Shown here: positions 1 through 10,296 of the stretch, piece after piece
Layout of the letters: every line of letters begins with the position of its first letter
How positions within the stretch are numbered: position 1 is the first letter of the stretch
NCBI GenBank assembly: GCA_020723665.1
Contig: DYIL01000001.1
Span: 186,001 to 250,000, forward strand
Direction of reading: 5' to 3'
Origin: Methyloversatilis universalis
GTDB lineage: Bacteria; Pseudomonadota; Gammaproteobacteria; Methylococcales; Methylococcaceae
Length of the DNA: 64,000 bases
Notes under the pieces: model-generated
The model's database searches: none
Told to the model about the DNA's origin: nothing
What the model saw: the letters and a program-made list of their open reading frames with translations, nothing else
Made by a program: the position numbers and the translations under genes

Positions 1-1
1 C

Positions 2-1447
2 GGCGCGACGGTTTGTCCCGGCGATTTTGCCGGACAGGGCCAGATCGAAACGTGCAAGACGCTCGAACAGCAAGGCTGCGCGTTCATCCGCTCGGATTGC
101 GTGGATGGAACGACCGGCGACGCCACGGGCACCTGTTGGCTTTACAAGGATGTCTACGACTGCGGCACGACCACAACGATTCCGACCACGGAGGGTTCCA
201 CGAAACAGGAATGCGCGGGCCCCGTCCGTTGCATGGGCGAGGAGTGCGTCGCCATCGACCGCCGGCAGAGCAAGGACTTCACCCGTGCGGTCGCGGCGCT
301 CAACGCCGCTCAGCAGATGGCCATGGACACCGGCTGCGAGACCGTGACCAATTATCAGCAAGGTCAGGGTTTCGAGTTCACGACCTGCAGCGTCTTCAAG
401 GGTGAAGGCGGGACGTGCAAGACCGTGGGCGCCTTGGTGACCTCGGTGGATTGCTGCAACGCACCGACCAGTATCGGGCTGGGGGAGTACATCGACCTCA
501 TCACCAACATCAGCCAGATGAATAACGCCGTCATGCGATTGGATGCCACCAACGCGGTTCGCAGTGGCTGGGAAGTACTCAGCGGGCCGGTGACCGACGC
601 CTGGAGCAGTGTGACCGAGCTCTATGCCGGTGCGGTGGATTCCACCATTGGCCAGTTTTCCGAAACAGCGGCGGATTTTCTCAAGAGCTCCTTGATTGAG
701 GAGTTTTCCGCGCTGGCCATGGAAAAAGTCGCCACCTGGGTCGGCGAAACCTTCGGCGGTGCCGCCGGGAATCTGATCTTCAGCTCCGGCGGAGCCGCCG
801 CCTTCTCGGAGTCCGGCGCGCTGAATCCCGGCGTCACGGGGTCCACCCTGCAGGTGGGCGGCGGCGCGGCGATGATCGGTTCGATGCTGAACGTCATCAT
901 GATCGCCTACGCCGTTTATCAGATCCTGGTGATGATCGTGCAACTGATCTGGCAATGCGAGCAGAAGGAATACGAATTGGCGGCGAAGAAGAGTCTGAAA
1001 GCCTGCACCTATCTGGGTTCCTATTGCGCCACCAAGGTGCTTGGCATGTGCGTGGAAGAACGGGAAAGCTATTGCTGCTTCTCGTCCCCTCTGGCTCGCA
1101 TTCTTCAGGAGCAAGTCCGCCCTCAGCTCGGGTTATCCTTCGGCGACAAGAAAAGCCCGGATTGCAGCGGCATTCCCATCGAGAAACTGGCCGACATCGA
1201 CTGGAGCCGGGTCAATCTGGATGAATGGATCGCCATCCTCCAGTCCACTAACCACTTGCCTACAGCCGCGAATGCCGCCCAGAAGCTCAATCTGGACCAA
1301 CTGACCGGGCAGGGTAGCCGTTTCAATGTGGACGGCACCCGACTGAATACGCTGGATCGTAACGTCGAACGCATAAAAGGGTTGGACATTCCGGCCATTC
1401 GCGATCAAGCGGAAGGGGAAGGCTGGGGTATGGGGCCAAAGAACTAG
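2..1447 (+). CDS. traN: TraN-like conjugal transfer mating-pair stabilisation protein, 5'-truncated by window edge
   Basis: Frame stays open upstream of the listed GTG at 101 (GATVCPGDFAGQGQIETCK...). Cys-rich protein with C-terminal QKEYELAAKKSLKACTYLGSYCATKVLGMCVEERESYCCFSSPLARILQEQ, typical of TraN. Confidence 0.85.
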   Translation, partial: GATVCPGDFAGQGQIETCKTLEQQGCAFIRSDCVDGTTGDATGTCWLYKDVYDCGTTTTIPTTEGSTKQECAGPVRCMGEECVAIDRRQSKDFTRAVAALNAAQQMAMDTGCETVTNYQQGQGFEFTTCSVFKGEGGTCKTVGALVTSVDCCNAPTSIGLGEYIDLITNISQMNNAVMRLDATNAVRSGWEVLSGPVTDAWSSVTELYAGAVDSTIGQFSETAADFLKSSLIEEFSALAMEKVATWVGETFGGAAGNLIFSSGGAAAFSESGALNPGVTGSTLQVGGGAAMIGSMLNVIMIAYAVYQILVMIVQLIWQCEQKEYELAAKKSLKACTYLGSYCATKVLGMCVEERESYCCFSSPLARILQEQVRPQLGLSFGDKKSPDCSGIPIEKLADIDWSRVNLDEWIAILQSTNHLPTAANAAQKLNLDQLTGQGSRFNVDGTRLNTLDRNVERIKGLDIPAIRDQAEGEGWGMGPKN

Positions 1448-1552
1448 CGTGAATTGAGAGTCTTGCCAAAACAGGATTCCGTGCGAGCATTGAATGGGGC
1501 GGCAAGGGGTCGAGGCCCGACCGAATCATGAGAAATCAGAAAGAGGATTTTC

Positions 1553-2530
1553 ATGCGTAAGAGAATGGTGCCGATCGCAGTTCTGGCGATCAATCTGGTG
1601 AGTTGTGCATCGGTGAGCTCATCGATCGGCAAGGCTCTACACGGATATCGGGACCTGGACATCCCTGAGGCTCAGCGGCGGGAGCTATCGCGACAGGATG
1701 CCAGAAACGTGTCCTGGCTCATCAGGGAAATCATTCCGGCCAAAGTCCGCGTGGACATGGAGAAGGCCACGGGCGGCCGTGTCGATCAGGCCGAATCCGC
1801 CACACACGGTGCCGCACTGGCGGCGGGCACGATTGCGGCGGCCGCGACAGGGGCACCGCTTTCCACAACAGGAGGAACCGCCTTCGGCGCCGCGGGTCTA
1901 GGCATATCTGTTTTGGGGGCATCGAGTACCGGGAACTGGTATCACCAGTTGGGACGCCTATACCTGGGTGACGAGACCAGTTCGGCCTTTGACGCCAGGC
2001 TGCTGGCCAGGAAAGACATGTTGGTGCGATTCCAGAAAGGGCTTCTGGAAGCCGGCTTGAGCGCCGAGTGTCGGACGAACTGCCAGGGACCCGATGGTGA
2101 GTTGCCCTGGCGGGTCTATGAGTTGTCAGGGGCCCCGGAGCCCTTGTGGGCGATTATCCGATTCGGTGACATGGAAAGCGCGCCAATCGACCCGTTACGG
2201 GACCAAATACTCGGCTTCAAACCGCGATGGCAAAGCGCGGAAATCGGCCGCAACGCGGGCGTCAGCGCGCATGCCATCGTGATCACCCGAGAAGAGCCCA
2301 AGGGCGATGTTTTCAGTTACAGGGACCGCGCAGCTTACGCCTTTGACAACCCAAAGGCGCAGAAGCTTCTGAGGGCCATGAGCCAGGACGGGCACTGGGT
2401 GTTTGCATTGAGGGATGGCCCAGCGCAACACCTCGTCGCCTGGTCTGGAAGGCTTTTCAAGCATGCCTACAGCAAGCCTTTGTTGTTTGGCGACAAAGCC
2501 AACCTGATCGACTACGAAATCCTGGAGTAA
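1553..2530 (+). CDS. putative lipoprotein/membrane-associated protein downstream of traN
   Basis: 325 aa; N-terminal hydrophobic segment ending LVSCAS (lipobox-like); glycine/alanine-rich hydrophobic central segment. Confidence 0.6.
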   Translation: MRKRMVPIAVLAINLVSCASVSSSIGKALHGYRDLDIPEAQRRELSRQDARNVSWLIREIIPAKVRVDMEKATGGRVDQAESATHGAALAAGTIAAAATGAPLSTTGGTAFGAAGLGISVLGASSTGNWYHQLGRLYLGDETSSAFDARLLARKDMLVRFQKGLLEAGLSAECRTNCQGPDGELPWRVYELSGAPEPLWAIIRFGDMESAPIDPLRDQILGFKPRWQSAEIGRNAGVSAHAIVITREEPKGDVFSYRDRAAYAFDNPKAQKLLRAMSQDGHWVFALRDGPAQHLVAWSGRLFKHAYSKPLLFGDKANLIDYEILE

Positions 2531-2811
2531 TCCGTGTCCGCGCACGAATCATCTTCTGGAGCGGAGGGGAAAGTCCTTCTCTAGTTCTGATCGATGGATA
2601 AGGAGATCGCCGGCAAGTCATCGAGAAAGAATGAAGCTCGAGACTACTCTGGACTGCACCCCCATCCGAGGAGTTCATGACACAGCTATAGGAAAGTTAC
2701 AGACCTCGATATCCGCGCCGCTTGCCCGCTTGTTCCCTTATTCGCTCTAAATGTGAGACCGCCTGGAAAATAAAAATGTATTTGACAGGAGTCTTGTACC
2801 GTTGAACCGAA

Positions 2812-4212
2812 TTATGAACCAGACCGTGATAAGTTCGTCTTGGTAATAATGTCCAAGACCTTACCACCTGGCGTAATACTGATCGATGCATGACGGTGAG
2901 CAAGCGCAACCGGCACTATCGCACTCTGATAGAGATCCAGCTCAAAGTGACGGATCAGGTCACATGCCCGCTCAATTAGCGACCCATATCGTGAGGTATC
3001 GGCTTTAAGTTGGGCGAATCTGGCAGAGCTCCCCTGGACATTCTTTGAGATGAACGGGTACGGCACAGCGAAATTGAATATTCGTCCGCGCTCCGTCTTG
3101 AAGATAAAGTCCTGTCCATAATAGGTTTCATTTCCGAAGTTAGATGACGGTGCGTCGTTGCCCTTGATGTAGCGATTGCGATACTCATCGTCGAGTACTC
3201 GGATGACTCCGTTCGGCAGGAATCGCGAAATCAGGCTAACGTAATCCATGACTTCACCGGTCTTCTGCAAACCGACTATAAGCAACGGTTCCAGGCTAAG
3301 TTGTTGCAGTCGAGCATTGATCTCTCCAATCCGCGCCATCATGCGAGCATGGAGTTTGGCGGGTTGTCCGAAGATTGCTAACGGCCCGTCTATGATGAAG
3401 GCCATCTTGGCTAGTGCTCGCGGATTCGCATCAAAAACTTGCTGTATTAGCGCCGCAAGCAATAAATGCTCGACTGCATTCATCATGCGAGTCATCGCAC
3501 TTGTGTTGTTACCAAAATCGGAAACGTCTTCATGTAAACGCAACCAGTCGGTTACAAAAACCGGTTCACCGCAGGAGGGGCAACTTTTCTGCTGAACTTC
3601 AGGCATGAAGGTGAACTCATGCTCGGCGTTGCAGGAAGGACACAGCCCGTCATGTGCGCTGGATTTACCGAGACTGATCTGACCGCCGTTTAAAGCAAGT
3701 AGCGTGTCGGACAAAATAAGACGATTAGCCCCGCCGTTGGCCTTGTCCGCGCTGAGCTGCCGAAAAACCGCTCTGCGAAAGCCGTCCTTCACGCTCTTGG
3801 CGTTTTGAAATCTAACATTACTACCAGGCAGGGTGTAGGTGATGGGTGCCGCATTACGGTGTAGGTCGGCCGCCTTAAATGGGTCAACGAAACGTGTCTT
3901 TGGATCGATTAGTTCGGCATAATCGCTCATCGTGATGAGCACATGACTCACTTTGATGAATCCTATTTGTGTGCTTGGCAGTTTGTCGCTTATTGGGGTA
4001 TCGCTCTTGCTGGCGTCAGAAGCAACTACATATTCAGGAAGCCGAGGCGGGTTTCCAGCCGGTGCCGGTGTGAAGCTTGAAGCCATCTCTTGTGCCTCTG
4101 CCTCACTCGGCTGACGCAAGTAGTCACACTCCGCCAAGAAGTTCTGAACATCGGGATTACGTACGAAGTCAGAATGACCGCCCTTACCGGCGGTTTGGCC
4201 GTTGTAAGGCAT
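2812..4212 (-). CDS. NurA-like nuclease domain protein with zinc ribbon
   Basis: YVVASDASK (N-terminal acidic motif), CPSC..C..CPSCGEPV zinc ribbon, FIIDGPLAIFG and late KTGEVMDY motif; start codon overlaps the stop of the upstream HerA-like gene. Confidence 0.65.
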   Translation of the reverse strand: MPYNGQTAGKGGHSDFVRNPDVQNFLAECDYLRQPSEAEAQEMASSFTPAPAGNPPRLPEYVVASDASKSDTPISDKLPSTQIGFIKVSHVLITMSDYAELIDPKTRFVDPFKAADLHRNAAPITYTLPGSNVRFQNAKSVKDGFRRAVFRQLSADKANGGANRLILSDTLLALNGGQISLGKSSAHDGLCPSCNAEHEFTFMPEVQQKSCPSCGEPVFVTDWLRLHEDVSDFGNNTSAMTRMMNAVEHLLLAALIQQVFDANPRALAKMAFIIDGPLAIFGQPAKLHARMMARIGEINARLQQLSLEPLLIVGLQKTGEVMDYVSLISRFLPNGVIRVLDDEYRNRYIKGNDAPSSNFGNETYYGQDFIFKTERGRIFNFAVPYPFISKNVQGSSARFAQLKADTSRYGSLIERACDLIRHFELDLYQSAIVPVALAHRHASISITPGGKVLDIITKTNLSRSGS

Positions 4213-6389
4213 TACCGGTTCCTTGCTGCAGAAATCACAGCGATTTGCTGCTTAATTGCATCCGGGGAAAAACGGTTAATCTGGGTTGGGATAACGAACG
4301 GGGCAGAGAGCGTTTTGATTCGCGCGAAGCCCACGTCCTGAGCCGCTTTTAGCGAACCGATGAAGTCGGAGAAGTCGTAAAACTTACCGAGAGTCTTGAG
4401 TTCGTCATCGTTATTTAAGTGGGTAACGAACCAGTTTTCTGTGTTTGCCAGAATATTTGGGTGTACCGACGACGGCTCCTGAGTCGCGTAGACAAAGGCA
4501 ATACGCGCCTTTGCTCCTTCTTTGGCAATCCGTGGCCAAGTTTGGTCGAGATCGGCTTTCTTGCCGATTAGGTTGTGCGCTTCCTCCACGTATAGTACGA
4601 CGTTCTTCGGTGTTTCGCCTCGATGCATTGCGGCCATCTGACGTTCAAATATCTGTCGCGCGATTCGCTCGGACAAGACAGTACGAATTTCTACCGGTCC
4701 GGCCGAAAGATCGAGGATCACGATTTTACCGGCGTCGAGATGGCTGATGACCTCTTGCGTCACGTCAGAACTGCGCCTACTCGAATGGTAGACCTTGTAG
4801 TTCGTAATAGCTTTGTAACCTCCAAAGTCATTACCTCTACTGTTTTTGCGAGCTAGGATGTTTAGGTAGGATTCCAGTTCTGGGTCAACCCAAGGGTTAC
4901 CACGTGTGCTTGATTCAAGCCCGATCGCGGGTACCCTCTGCTCCTGTTGCTCGGCTCGTATCGCCAAGTTGACGGCACGTAATTGTTCGAACCATGCGCT
5001 AGCCTCATCGAGAGACACATACTCTGACGAGGGCACATTTATAGTTGCCGGAGGGGTTTGCGCTTGAGCCCAGCGTGAAATCTGGCTGACCAGTTTAGTC
5101 GCATTTGGCACCTTGACCGTCAATCGAGCTGGTGCCGGATAGCCAGCTTTGTGGAGTATGCACTGAAAAACGGCCTTTCGGCGTTCCCAGCGCACGTGGT
5201 CGGACCGATCACTGGCATCCGGTTCTTCAAGTGTCGACGACATGAATGTGTCTAGGTCTTGTCCAGAGTAAGGGGATTTGTCCACCTTGAACAAGGACTG
5301 GATGAGATTAAGTGCTTGGTCAACTTCACGATAGAAGTTAGTTCTCAGATCCTCGAACCCAGCCGCCTCTAATGCCCGGTAACGGACCGTTTGATCCGGG
5401 AATACATCCGCAATTGAGCTGCCATCGTCCTGATGGTTTGCGTTGGCATACTCACCGTTGATGTCAAAAATGAGCTGGCCGACAGAAATGTCGTCGGTCA
5501 TGGCAGCCAGCGCAACGGCCGACACGGTCGTCTTCACCGTGTTGGATTTGCCGGTTCGGGTCATGCCAAGTACCGCCGTGCGCCGTGCGAGGAAATCGGT
5601 GGGCTGAATCAGGACATCAACCTTTGGCTCATCCTTGCCGCGATGTAGTCGTGCCGTCGACGTGTAGCGGACGCTGCCGATATGAATCGGCGAAGGCATC
5701 TTCTTGAAACCGGCCTTATTGGCTTCATCCGCAGCCTTTGCAAGCACCTCAGGATTAACATGATTCACAATGGCGGCAAGCGCATCAGCGCGCGGCTTGA
5801 AGGCTCGTAGACGCGATAGACTCATAAAGTTCTCGATGTCGCTACCCAAGCGTAGCTGGCCGTTATCGTCGACGAAGAAGGTGCCCAGAACGCTGCAGCG
5901 CAGACCACCGGCCTGCAGTTCGACGGCAGTGATAGGATCAAGTCCGTCGTTTGCATCTGATGGGTACTTCTCGTTCACCTTACGTCTCTGATGGTGTTCA
6001 ATGCGAGTACGCACAAAGTCGTTATCCTGTGGCAATGGCACTGGTTCGAGCACGCGCAGCAGTACGACTTCGCGGTCAATCACATGGGCATCGCTATAGC
6101 GCTCGGGGTGGAACCCCGCCGCTACGAGAAAAGAGTTATGGGGAATGCCATTGACTTTCTGCTTGAAAGCATCGTTGGTCAGTACAAGCGCCTCATCGAA
6201 CCGCATACCGTAAACGTAGCCAACAAACGATGAATCGAAGTCGCCTAGTAGTTTCACGAGCGCTGATTCGTTGGTGACTACAGTGTTGATAATGTCGATT
6301 GCGGCCATGCCGTTTTCTCTGTGTTGGTTGTTGATGCTTGCGAGCATTGACGGGTGATGCATTTGCTCGGACAGATCCTGTGAATTCAA
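4212..6389 (-). CDS. HerA/FtsK-like ATPase
   Basis: Walker A TAVLGMTRTGKSNTVKT, Walker B NVVLYVEEAHNL, late ATQEPSSVHPNILANTENWFVTHLNN typical of HerA-type ATPases. Confidence 0.85.
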   Translation of the reverse strand: MNSQDLSEQMHHPSMLASINNQHRENGMAAIDIINTVVTNESALVKLLGDFDSSFVGYVYGMRFDEALVLTNDAFKQKVNGIPHNSFLVAAGFHPERYSDAHVIDREVVLLRVLEPVPLPQDNDFVRTRIEHHQRRKVNEKYPSDANDGLDPITAVELQAGGLRCSVLGTFFVDDNGQLRLGSDIENFMSLSRLRAFKPRADALAAIVNHVNPEVLAKAADEANKAGFKKMPSPIHIGSVRYTSTARLHRGKDEPKVDVLIQPTDFLARRTAVLGMTRTGKSNTVKTTVSAVALAAMTDDISVGQLIFDINGEYANANHQDDGSSIADVFPDQTVRYRALEAAGFEDLRTNFYREVDQALNLIQSLFKVDKSPYSGQDLDTFMSSTLEEPDASDRSDHVRWERRKAVFQCILHKAGYPAPARLTVKVPNATKLVSQISRWAQAQTPPATINVPSSEYVSLDEASAWFEQLRAVNLAIRAEQQEQRVPAIGLESSTRGNPWVDPELESYLNILARKNSRGNDFGGYKAITNYKVYHSSRRSSDVTQEVISHLDAGKIVILDLSAGPVEIRTVLSERIARQIFERQMAAMHRGETPKNVVLYVEEAHNLIGKKADLDQTWPRIAKEGAKARIAFVYATQEPSSVHPNILANTENWFVTHLNNDDELKTLGKFYDFSDFIGSLKAAQDVGFARIKTLSAPFVIPTQINRFSPDAIKQQIAVISAARNR

Positions 6390-6616
6390 CCGAGACAGCC
6401 CCGATGATCAATATCCTATGTTCGTACTCCTGTCGCTTGTTTTTTCGGACAGGCTAAGGTTATTGAAAGGGAACATCGACTCACGAAACCCGATTTTCCC
6501 ATCTGACGCGCCCAATCAGCCGAATGCTGGAATGACACTATACAACTATGGCTTTCAGCGAAGCGCCGTAGCACGCAAAAGGGATCGGGCAGATCAATCC
6601 TTTATTTTCATCGACA

Positions 6617-6632
6617 CGATTGTATACAATCG
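6617..6632. promoter_or_regulatory. perfect 16-bp palindrome CGATTGTATACAATCG (candidate operator) in the divergent intergenic region
   Basis: Direct reading of the sequence; lies between the herA-like gene (minus) and the small ORF at 6664 (plus). Confidence 0.5.
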
Positions 6633-6663
6633 CAATGTTAGCACAACGACGTAAATTCCGCTG

Positions 6664-6924
6664 ATGGAGACCGTAGACACGAAAACGTTGAGGGAGCTTG
6701 TCCGCGCGGGTAGCGTAACCCACGTTCGTGCGGTTGCCTCAGACGGTGGATTTGAAATAGCACTTGGTTACGGCTGCGAGAAACGTCTGTTGGAGGCCGC
6801 GAAAGGTCACGTCAGACGATTTTCGGCGCTCGACAGCGTCGCTTCTTATCTAAAGAGTATCGGAATAGCGAATTTCGAGGTGGATACCACCCGCTGGGTG
6901 CCGAAGAGGCGAAAATTGAATTGA
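6664..6924 (+). CDS. small protein (86 aa), resembles ParC-type partition-associated/regulatory proteins of mobile elements
   Basis: METVDTKTLRELVRAGSV...FSALDSVASYLKSIGIANFEVDTTRWVP; follows the palindrome. Family assignment from memory only. Confidence 0.45.
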   Translation: METVDTKTLRELVRAGSVTHVRAVASDGGFEIALGYGCEKRLLEAAKGHVRRFSALDSVASYLKSIGIANFEVDTTRWVPKRRKLN

Positions 6925-6977
6925 TGGGTGGGACCATAAATTGGACGTAATTAAGAATTAACCACGGTGTCGCAGTA

Positions 6978-8132
6978 ATGACTACAGCCGACCAAACCAT
7001 AGAGACGTTGATTCCCCTTCGGGAGACTCGCAAAATCCCAGTCGATAAGCTCGTTTTAGATCGTGATAATCCACGCTTGGTCGGTATTGATCGAAAACTG
7101 TCCGATGAAAGCATCATTGCACAGCTTTACCGGGGTGAAGAATTGGGGGAGTTGTTGCAGTCGATCGCTGCGAATGGATACCTGGACATTGAACCGCTGA
7201 TCGTGACGGTCGACGAGCAATTGAATCGACTAATCATTTTGGAGGGCAATCGACGTTTTGCAGCGATCCGTCTCTACCGTGAACCCGATTTAGTCGAGCG
7301 GATTTTTTCAACAGAACGTTTGCGCATCTCATTGCCAGATATCTCTCGGGAACACCGTGACACTTTGGAGGAGGTCTCCGTCTATCGGGTGCCGGATCGT
7401 GAAGCGGCGCGTTCTTTCATCGGGTTCAAACACATAAACGGCGCCGCAAAATGGGATTCTTACGCCAAAGCACGATTCGCCGCAGATTGGTTCCGCACGG
7501 GCAATGTCACCCTTGAAGAAATCTCCGAGAAAATCGGCGACAAGCATGACACAATCAAGCGGATGGTGACGGCTATTTATGTACTGGAACAGGCTGACAG
7601 AACCAACCAGTTCTCACTGAATGACCGCAAGAGCCCGAAATTCAACTTCTCGCACTTGTACACCGCGCTGTCACGAACACCCTACATGAATTTCTTGGGG
7701 CTGGAAACAGCCTGGTCACGATATGATCCGCAACCGGATCCAATTCCTGTAGACAAGCTGGATCATCTGGGTGAAGTGCTGGTGTGGATTTATGGGTCGA
7801 AGGAAGACGATAAAGAGCCTGTTGTACAGTCACAGAATCCGGACATCAAAAGACTTGGCGAAGCCCTCGCTAATGCTGAAGGGCTACATATCCTTCGCGC
7901 AGGCCGCACACTAGACGAAGCGCACGCCAGCACTCACTCGGCCGACGAGAAACTGTCGTCATCTCTGATCAAGGCACGCGGCATGCTGCGTGAAGCCGGG
8001 AATAGCCTGCGAGGCTATGATGGACGCGACCAATCGCTCCTGAATATTGCGGAAGATATTTCCGAAACGGCGCAAACTATCCACAGCCGTATGAAGAAAA
8101 AATATAACGATGCGATGGGGAAAGACGAATGA
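6978..8132 (+). CDS. ParB/Srx-like N-terminal domain protein
   Basis: IPVDKLVLDRDNPRL...LIILEGNRRFAAIRLY (ParB-like motif); HTH-like ISEKIGDKHDTIKRMV; ATGA overlap with next gene. Confidence 0.75.
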   Translation: MTTADQTIETLIPLRETRKIPVDKLVLDRDNPRLVGIDRKLSDESIIAQLYRGEELGELLQSIAANGYLDIEPLIVTVDEQLNRLIILEGNRRFAAIRLYREPDLVERIFSTERLRISLPDISREHRDTLEEVSVYRVPDREAARSFIGFKHINGAAKWDSYAKARFAADWFRTGNVTLEEISEKIGDKHDTIKRMVTAIYVLEQADRTNQFSLNDRKSPKFNFSHLYTALSRTPYMNFLGLETAWSRYDPQPDPIPVDKLDHLGEVLVWIYGSKEDDKEPVVQSQNPDIKRLGEALANAEGLHILRAGRTLDEAHASTHSADEKLSSSLIKARGMLREAGNSLRGYDGRDQSLLNIAEDISETAQTIHSRMKKKYNDAMGKDE

Positions 8133-9130
8133 GCGTTGCCCTGTACTTTCCACGAGATGAATTCGACTCAGGGCGTGCAAATTTTGATCTTTCTGCTGAC
8201 TATCTGGAATTAACGGCGTTCTTTGCGACGGATAATCTTGCGCTTACCAAAGACCTGGTTAATGCCTCGGAGATTGGTGCAGAAGAGGATTACGCGGATG
8301 TTGATGAAGAAATGACAACCCGCGAAGAGATCGTTTCCGGGACCGTCACTAGAATCAGTCATCGAATCCAGGCTCTGGGTTCGTCTTATCCCTTTTCGCT
8401 CGACGAAAATGGAGACGTTCTGATCTTTTCCGGCCAAGCGTTAACTTATGGTCAAGCAGCCTATCTGCTCTGCTTAGTTTTGTCTCACTTGAAAGCTGTT
8501 TCGCCAGTGTTAGATGGGACACCAGTTTATCCGACAGCTGCCGAAGAACGTTCTATGCGCCTGTACTTCCAGTATTTCGCGACCGCAGCACTGGCCGCTG
8601 AGGTACGAGGGCGAGCCTGGTCATTCGGGCATCCGCGTCCGGACCGTTCCAACTTCAAGGCAAAGTTGGAGGAGATTTGGCGCATCTTTAAGGACGGACA
8701 GGTAGAGCCAGGAGAGGATGCGCCGAAATCTCCGCAAGACGACCAAGTCGACGTCTTTGCCGCAAGACTCCATCCCGACGGATTACCTGGATTTCTGTTA
8801 GCAGCCGCGCAAGTCGCGACGGGCGACAACTGGGATAAGAAGTCGATTCGTGGTCATCTGAATCACGTCTTTTGTCAGCGTTGGTTCGGTCGGCAGCCCG
8901 CAACGCCGATGGTGTGCTACCACATCATTCCGTTTTCAAGACCAGATAATACGTTTTCCGATGACGTTCGCCAGTTCGGGAACGTATTGCACCGGCTACG
9001 GGTGCCCTACCGTGTTCAAGAAGCTACCGAACTAGCTGCCCAAGGGATCGCGATCGAAGCGTTTGATCGTTTGCCGGAAGCTATCGAATGGCTCAAGGCT
9101 TACGGGCAACGTGCTCAGGAGGTGGCATGA
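8129..9130 (+). CDS. hypothetical protein, possible PD-(D/E)xK-type endonuclease
   Basis: DDQVDVFAARLHPDGLPGFLLAAAQVATGDNWDKKS resembles the D-x(n)-(E/Q)xK-like core of restriction endonuclease-fold proteins; ATGA overlaps on both sides. Confidence 0.5.
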   Translation: MSVALYFPRDEFDSGRANFDLSADYLELTAFFATDNLALTKDLVNASEIGAEEDYADVDEEMTTREEIVSGTVTRISHRIQALGSSYPFSLDENGDVLIFSGQALTYGQAAYLLCLVLSHLKAVSPVLDGTPVYPTAAEERSMRLYFQYFATAALAAEVRGRAWSFGHPRPDRSNFKAKLEEIWRIFKDGQVEPGEDAPKSPQDDQVDVFAARLHPDGLPGFLLAAAQVATGDNWDKKSIRGHLNHVFCQRWFGRQPATPMVCYHIIPFSRPDNTFSDDVRQFGNVLHRLRVPYRVQEATELAAQGIAIEAFDRLPEAIEWLKAYGQRAQEVA

Positions 9131-10221
9131 GGCACCGTTTCCACGCGATTTGCCCTTATTTCGCCATGTTTCCCGAATCCTTTGTTGAGAAACACCTGGC
9201 GGCGAGTAAATATGAGGGGGTCGTGTTTGACCCTTTCTGTGGGCGTGGAACGACGATTTTCGAGTCTCTGCTGCGTGGCCGGGCTGCCGCCGGGTGCGAT
9301 ATAAATGCTGTCGCCATCTGTATCACTGGAGCCAAATGCGATCCCCCTACCGCAGGAGAGGTACTAACGCGGCTTGATGAGCTGGAAAGAGAGTTCGTCG
9401 GTTCAAGCCCTTCTGAACCGATGACTGAAGATATGGAAGAATTCTTCGGACTATGTTTCCACGCCGACACCTATGATCAGGTCCGGTATCTTCGGCAGCA
9501 GCTAATGTGGCAAACCAACAAGGTCGATAGGTTCATCGCTGCGCTATGCCTAGGCGCATTGCATGGGGAGTCACACCGCAGCCCTAATTACTTCAGCAAC
9601 CGAATGCCTCGGACGATCAGTACCAAACCAGCGTACTCAGTTCGGTGGTGGCGCAGCGGGGGTTACGTTCCTCCCTATAGGGACACTTTTGGAATTCTCC
9701 GCGGATTGGTGGCGTATCGTTATCGGACGCCTCCACCACAGCAACGTGGCGTAATTGTACTCACCGATGCGCGATTTGCGGCAAAACATTTCACCGACAT
9801 GAACGGAAAAGTGACAGACGTCATTACATCACCGCCATATCTAGACACAACAAATTATCGAGAAGATCAGTGGTTGCGCCTGTGGTTTCTCGGCGGTGAG
9901 GCTACCAGTAATTACCGGCGTGCTGATGCTAGGCATTACAATAAAGAGTTCTATTGGCGCTTTCTGGAAGAGGCTTGGTCTGGTATTGCGCCACTGGTGG
10001 CGAACAAGGCGCGATTTGTAGTTCGGATTGGTGGGCGTCGATTGGAGAAGGCCGAAGCTCTATCATCGTTATGTAACACATTAACGTCTGGCCTCGGACG
10101 GGCGGTTCGTCCCGCAGATAACGGAGTTACGTCCTCTGTCAAGAGCTCTCAAGCCAACAGCTTCCGTGGCGCGAAAGCATCCCCAACAGTGGAACACGAT
10201 TTCTGCTTCATCGTTAGCTGA
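9127..10221 (+). CDS. DNA (amino-)methyltransferase-like protein
   Basis: VVFDPFCGRGTTIFESLLRGRAAAGCDIN (SAM motif I region) and VITSPPYLDTTNY (catalytic SPPY). ATG at 9127 overlaps the stop of the previous gene. Confidence 0.85.
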   Translation: MRHRFHAICPYFAMFPESFVEKHLAASKYEGVVFDPFCGRGTTIFESLLRGRAAAGCDINAVAICITGAKCDPPTAGEVLTRLDELEREFVGSSPSEPMTEDMEEFFGLCFHADTYDQVRYLRQQLMWQTNKVDRFIAALCLGALHGESHRSPNYFSNRMPRTISTKPAYSVRWWRSGGYVPPYRDTFGILRGLVAYRYRTPPPQQRGVIVLTDARFAAKHFTDMNGKVTDVITSPPYLDTTNYREDQWLRLWFLGGEATSNYRRADARHYNKEFYWRFLEEAWSGIAPLVANKARFVVRIGGRRLEKAEALSSLCNTLTSGLGRAVRPADNGVTSSVKSSQANSFRGAKASPTVEHDFCFIVS

Positions 10222-10296
10222 GGTCAGTGAACCTCCATGGTTGGACTTCGATATATTCATTTCTGGGCCACCAGAGAGGATCTGACAGCGGCTACG

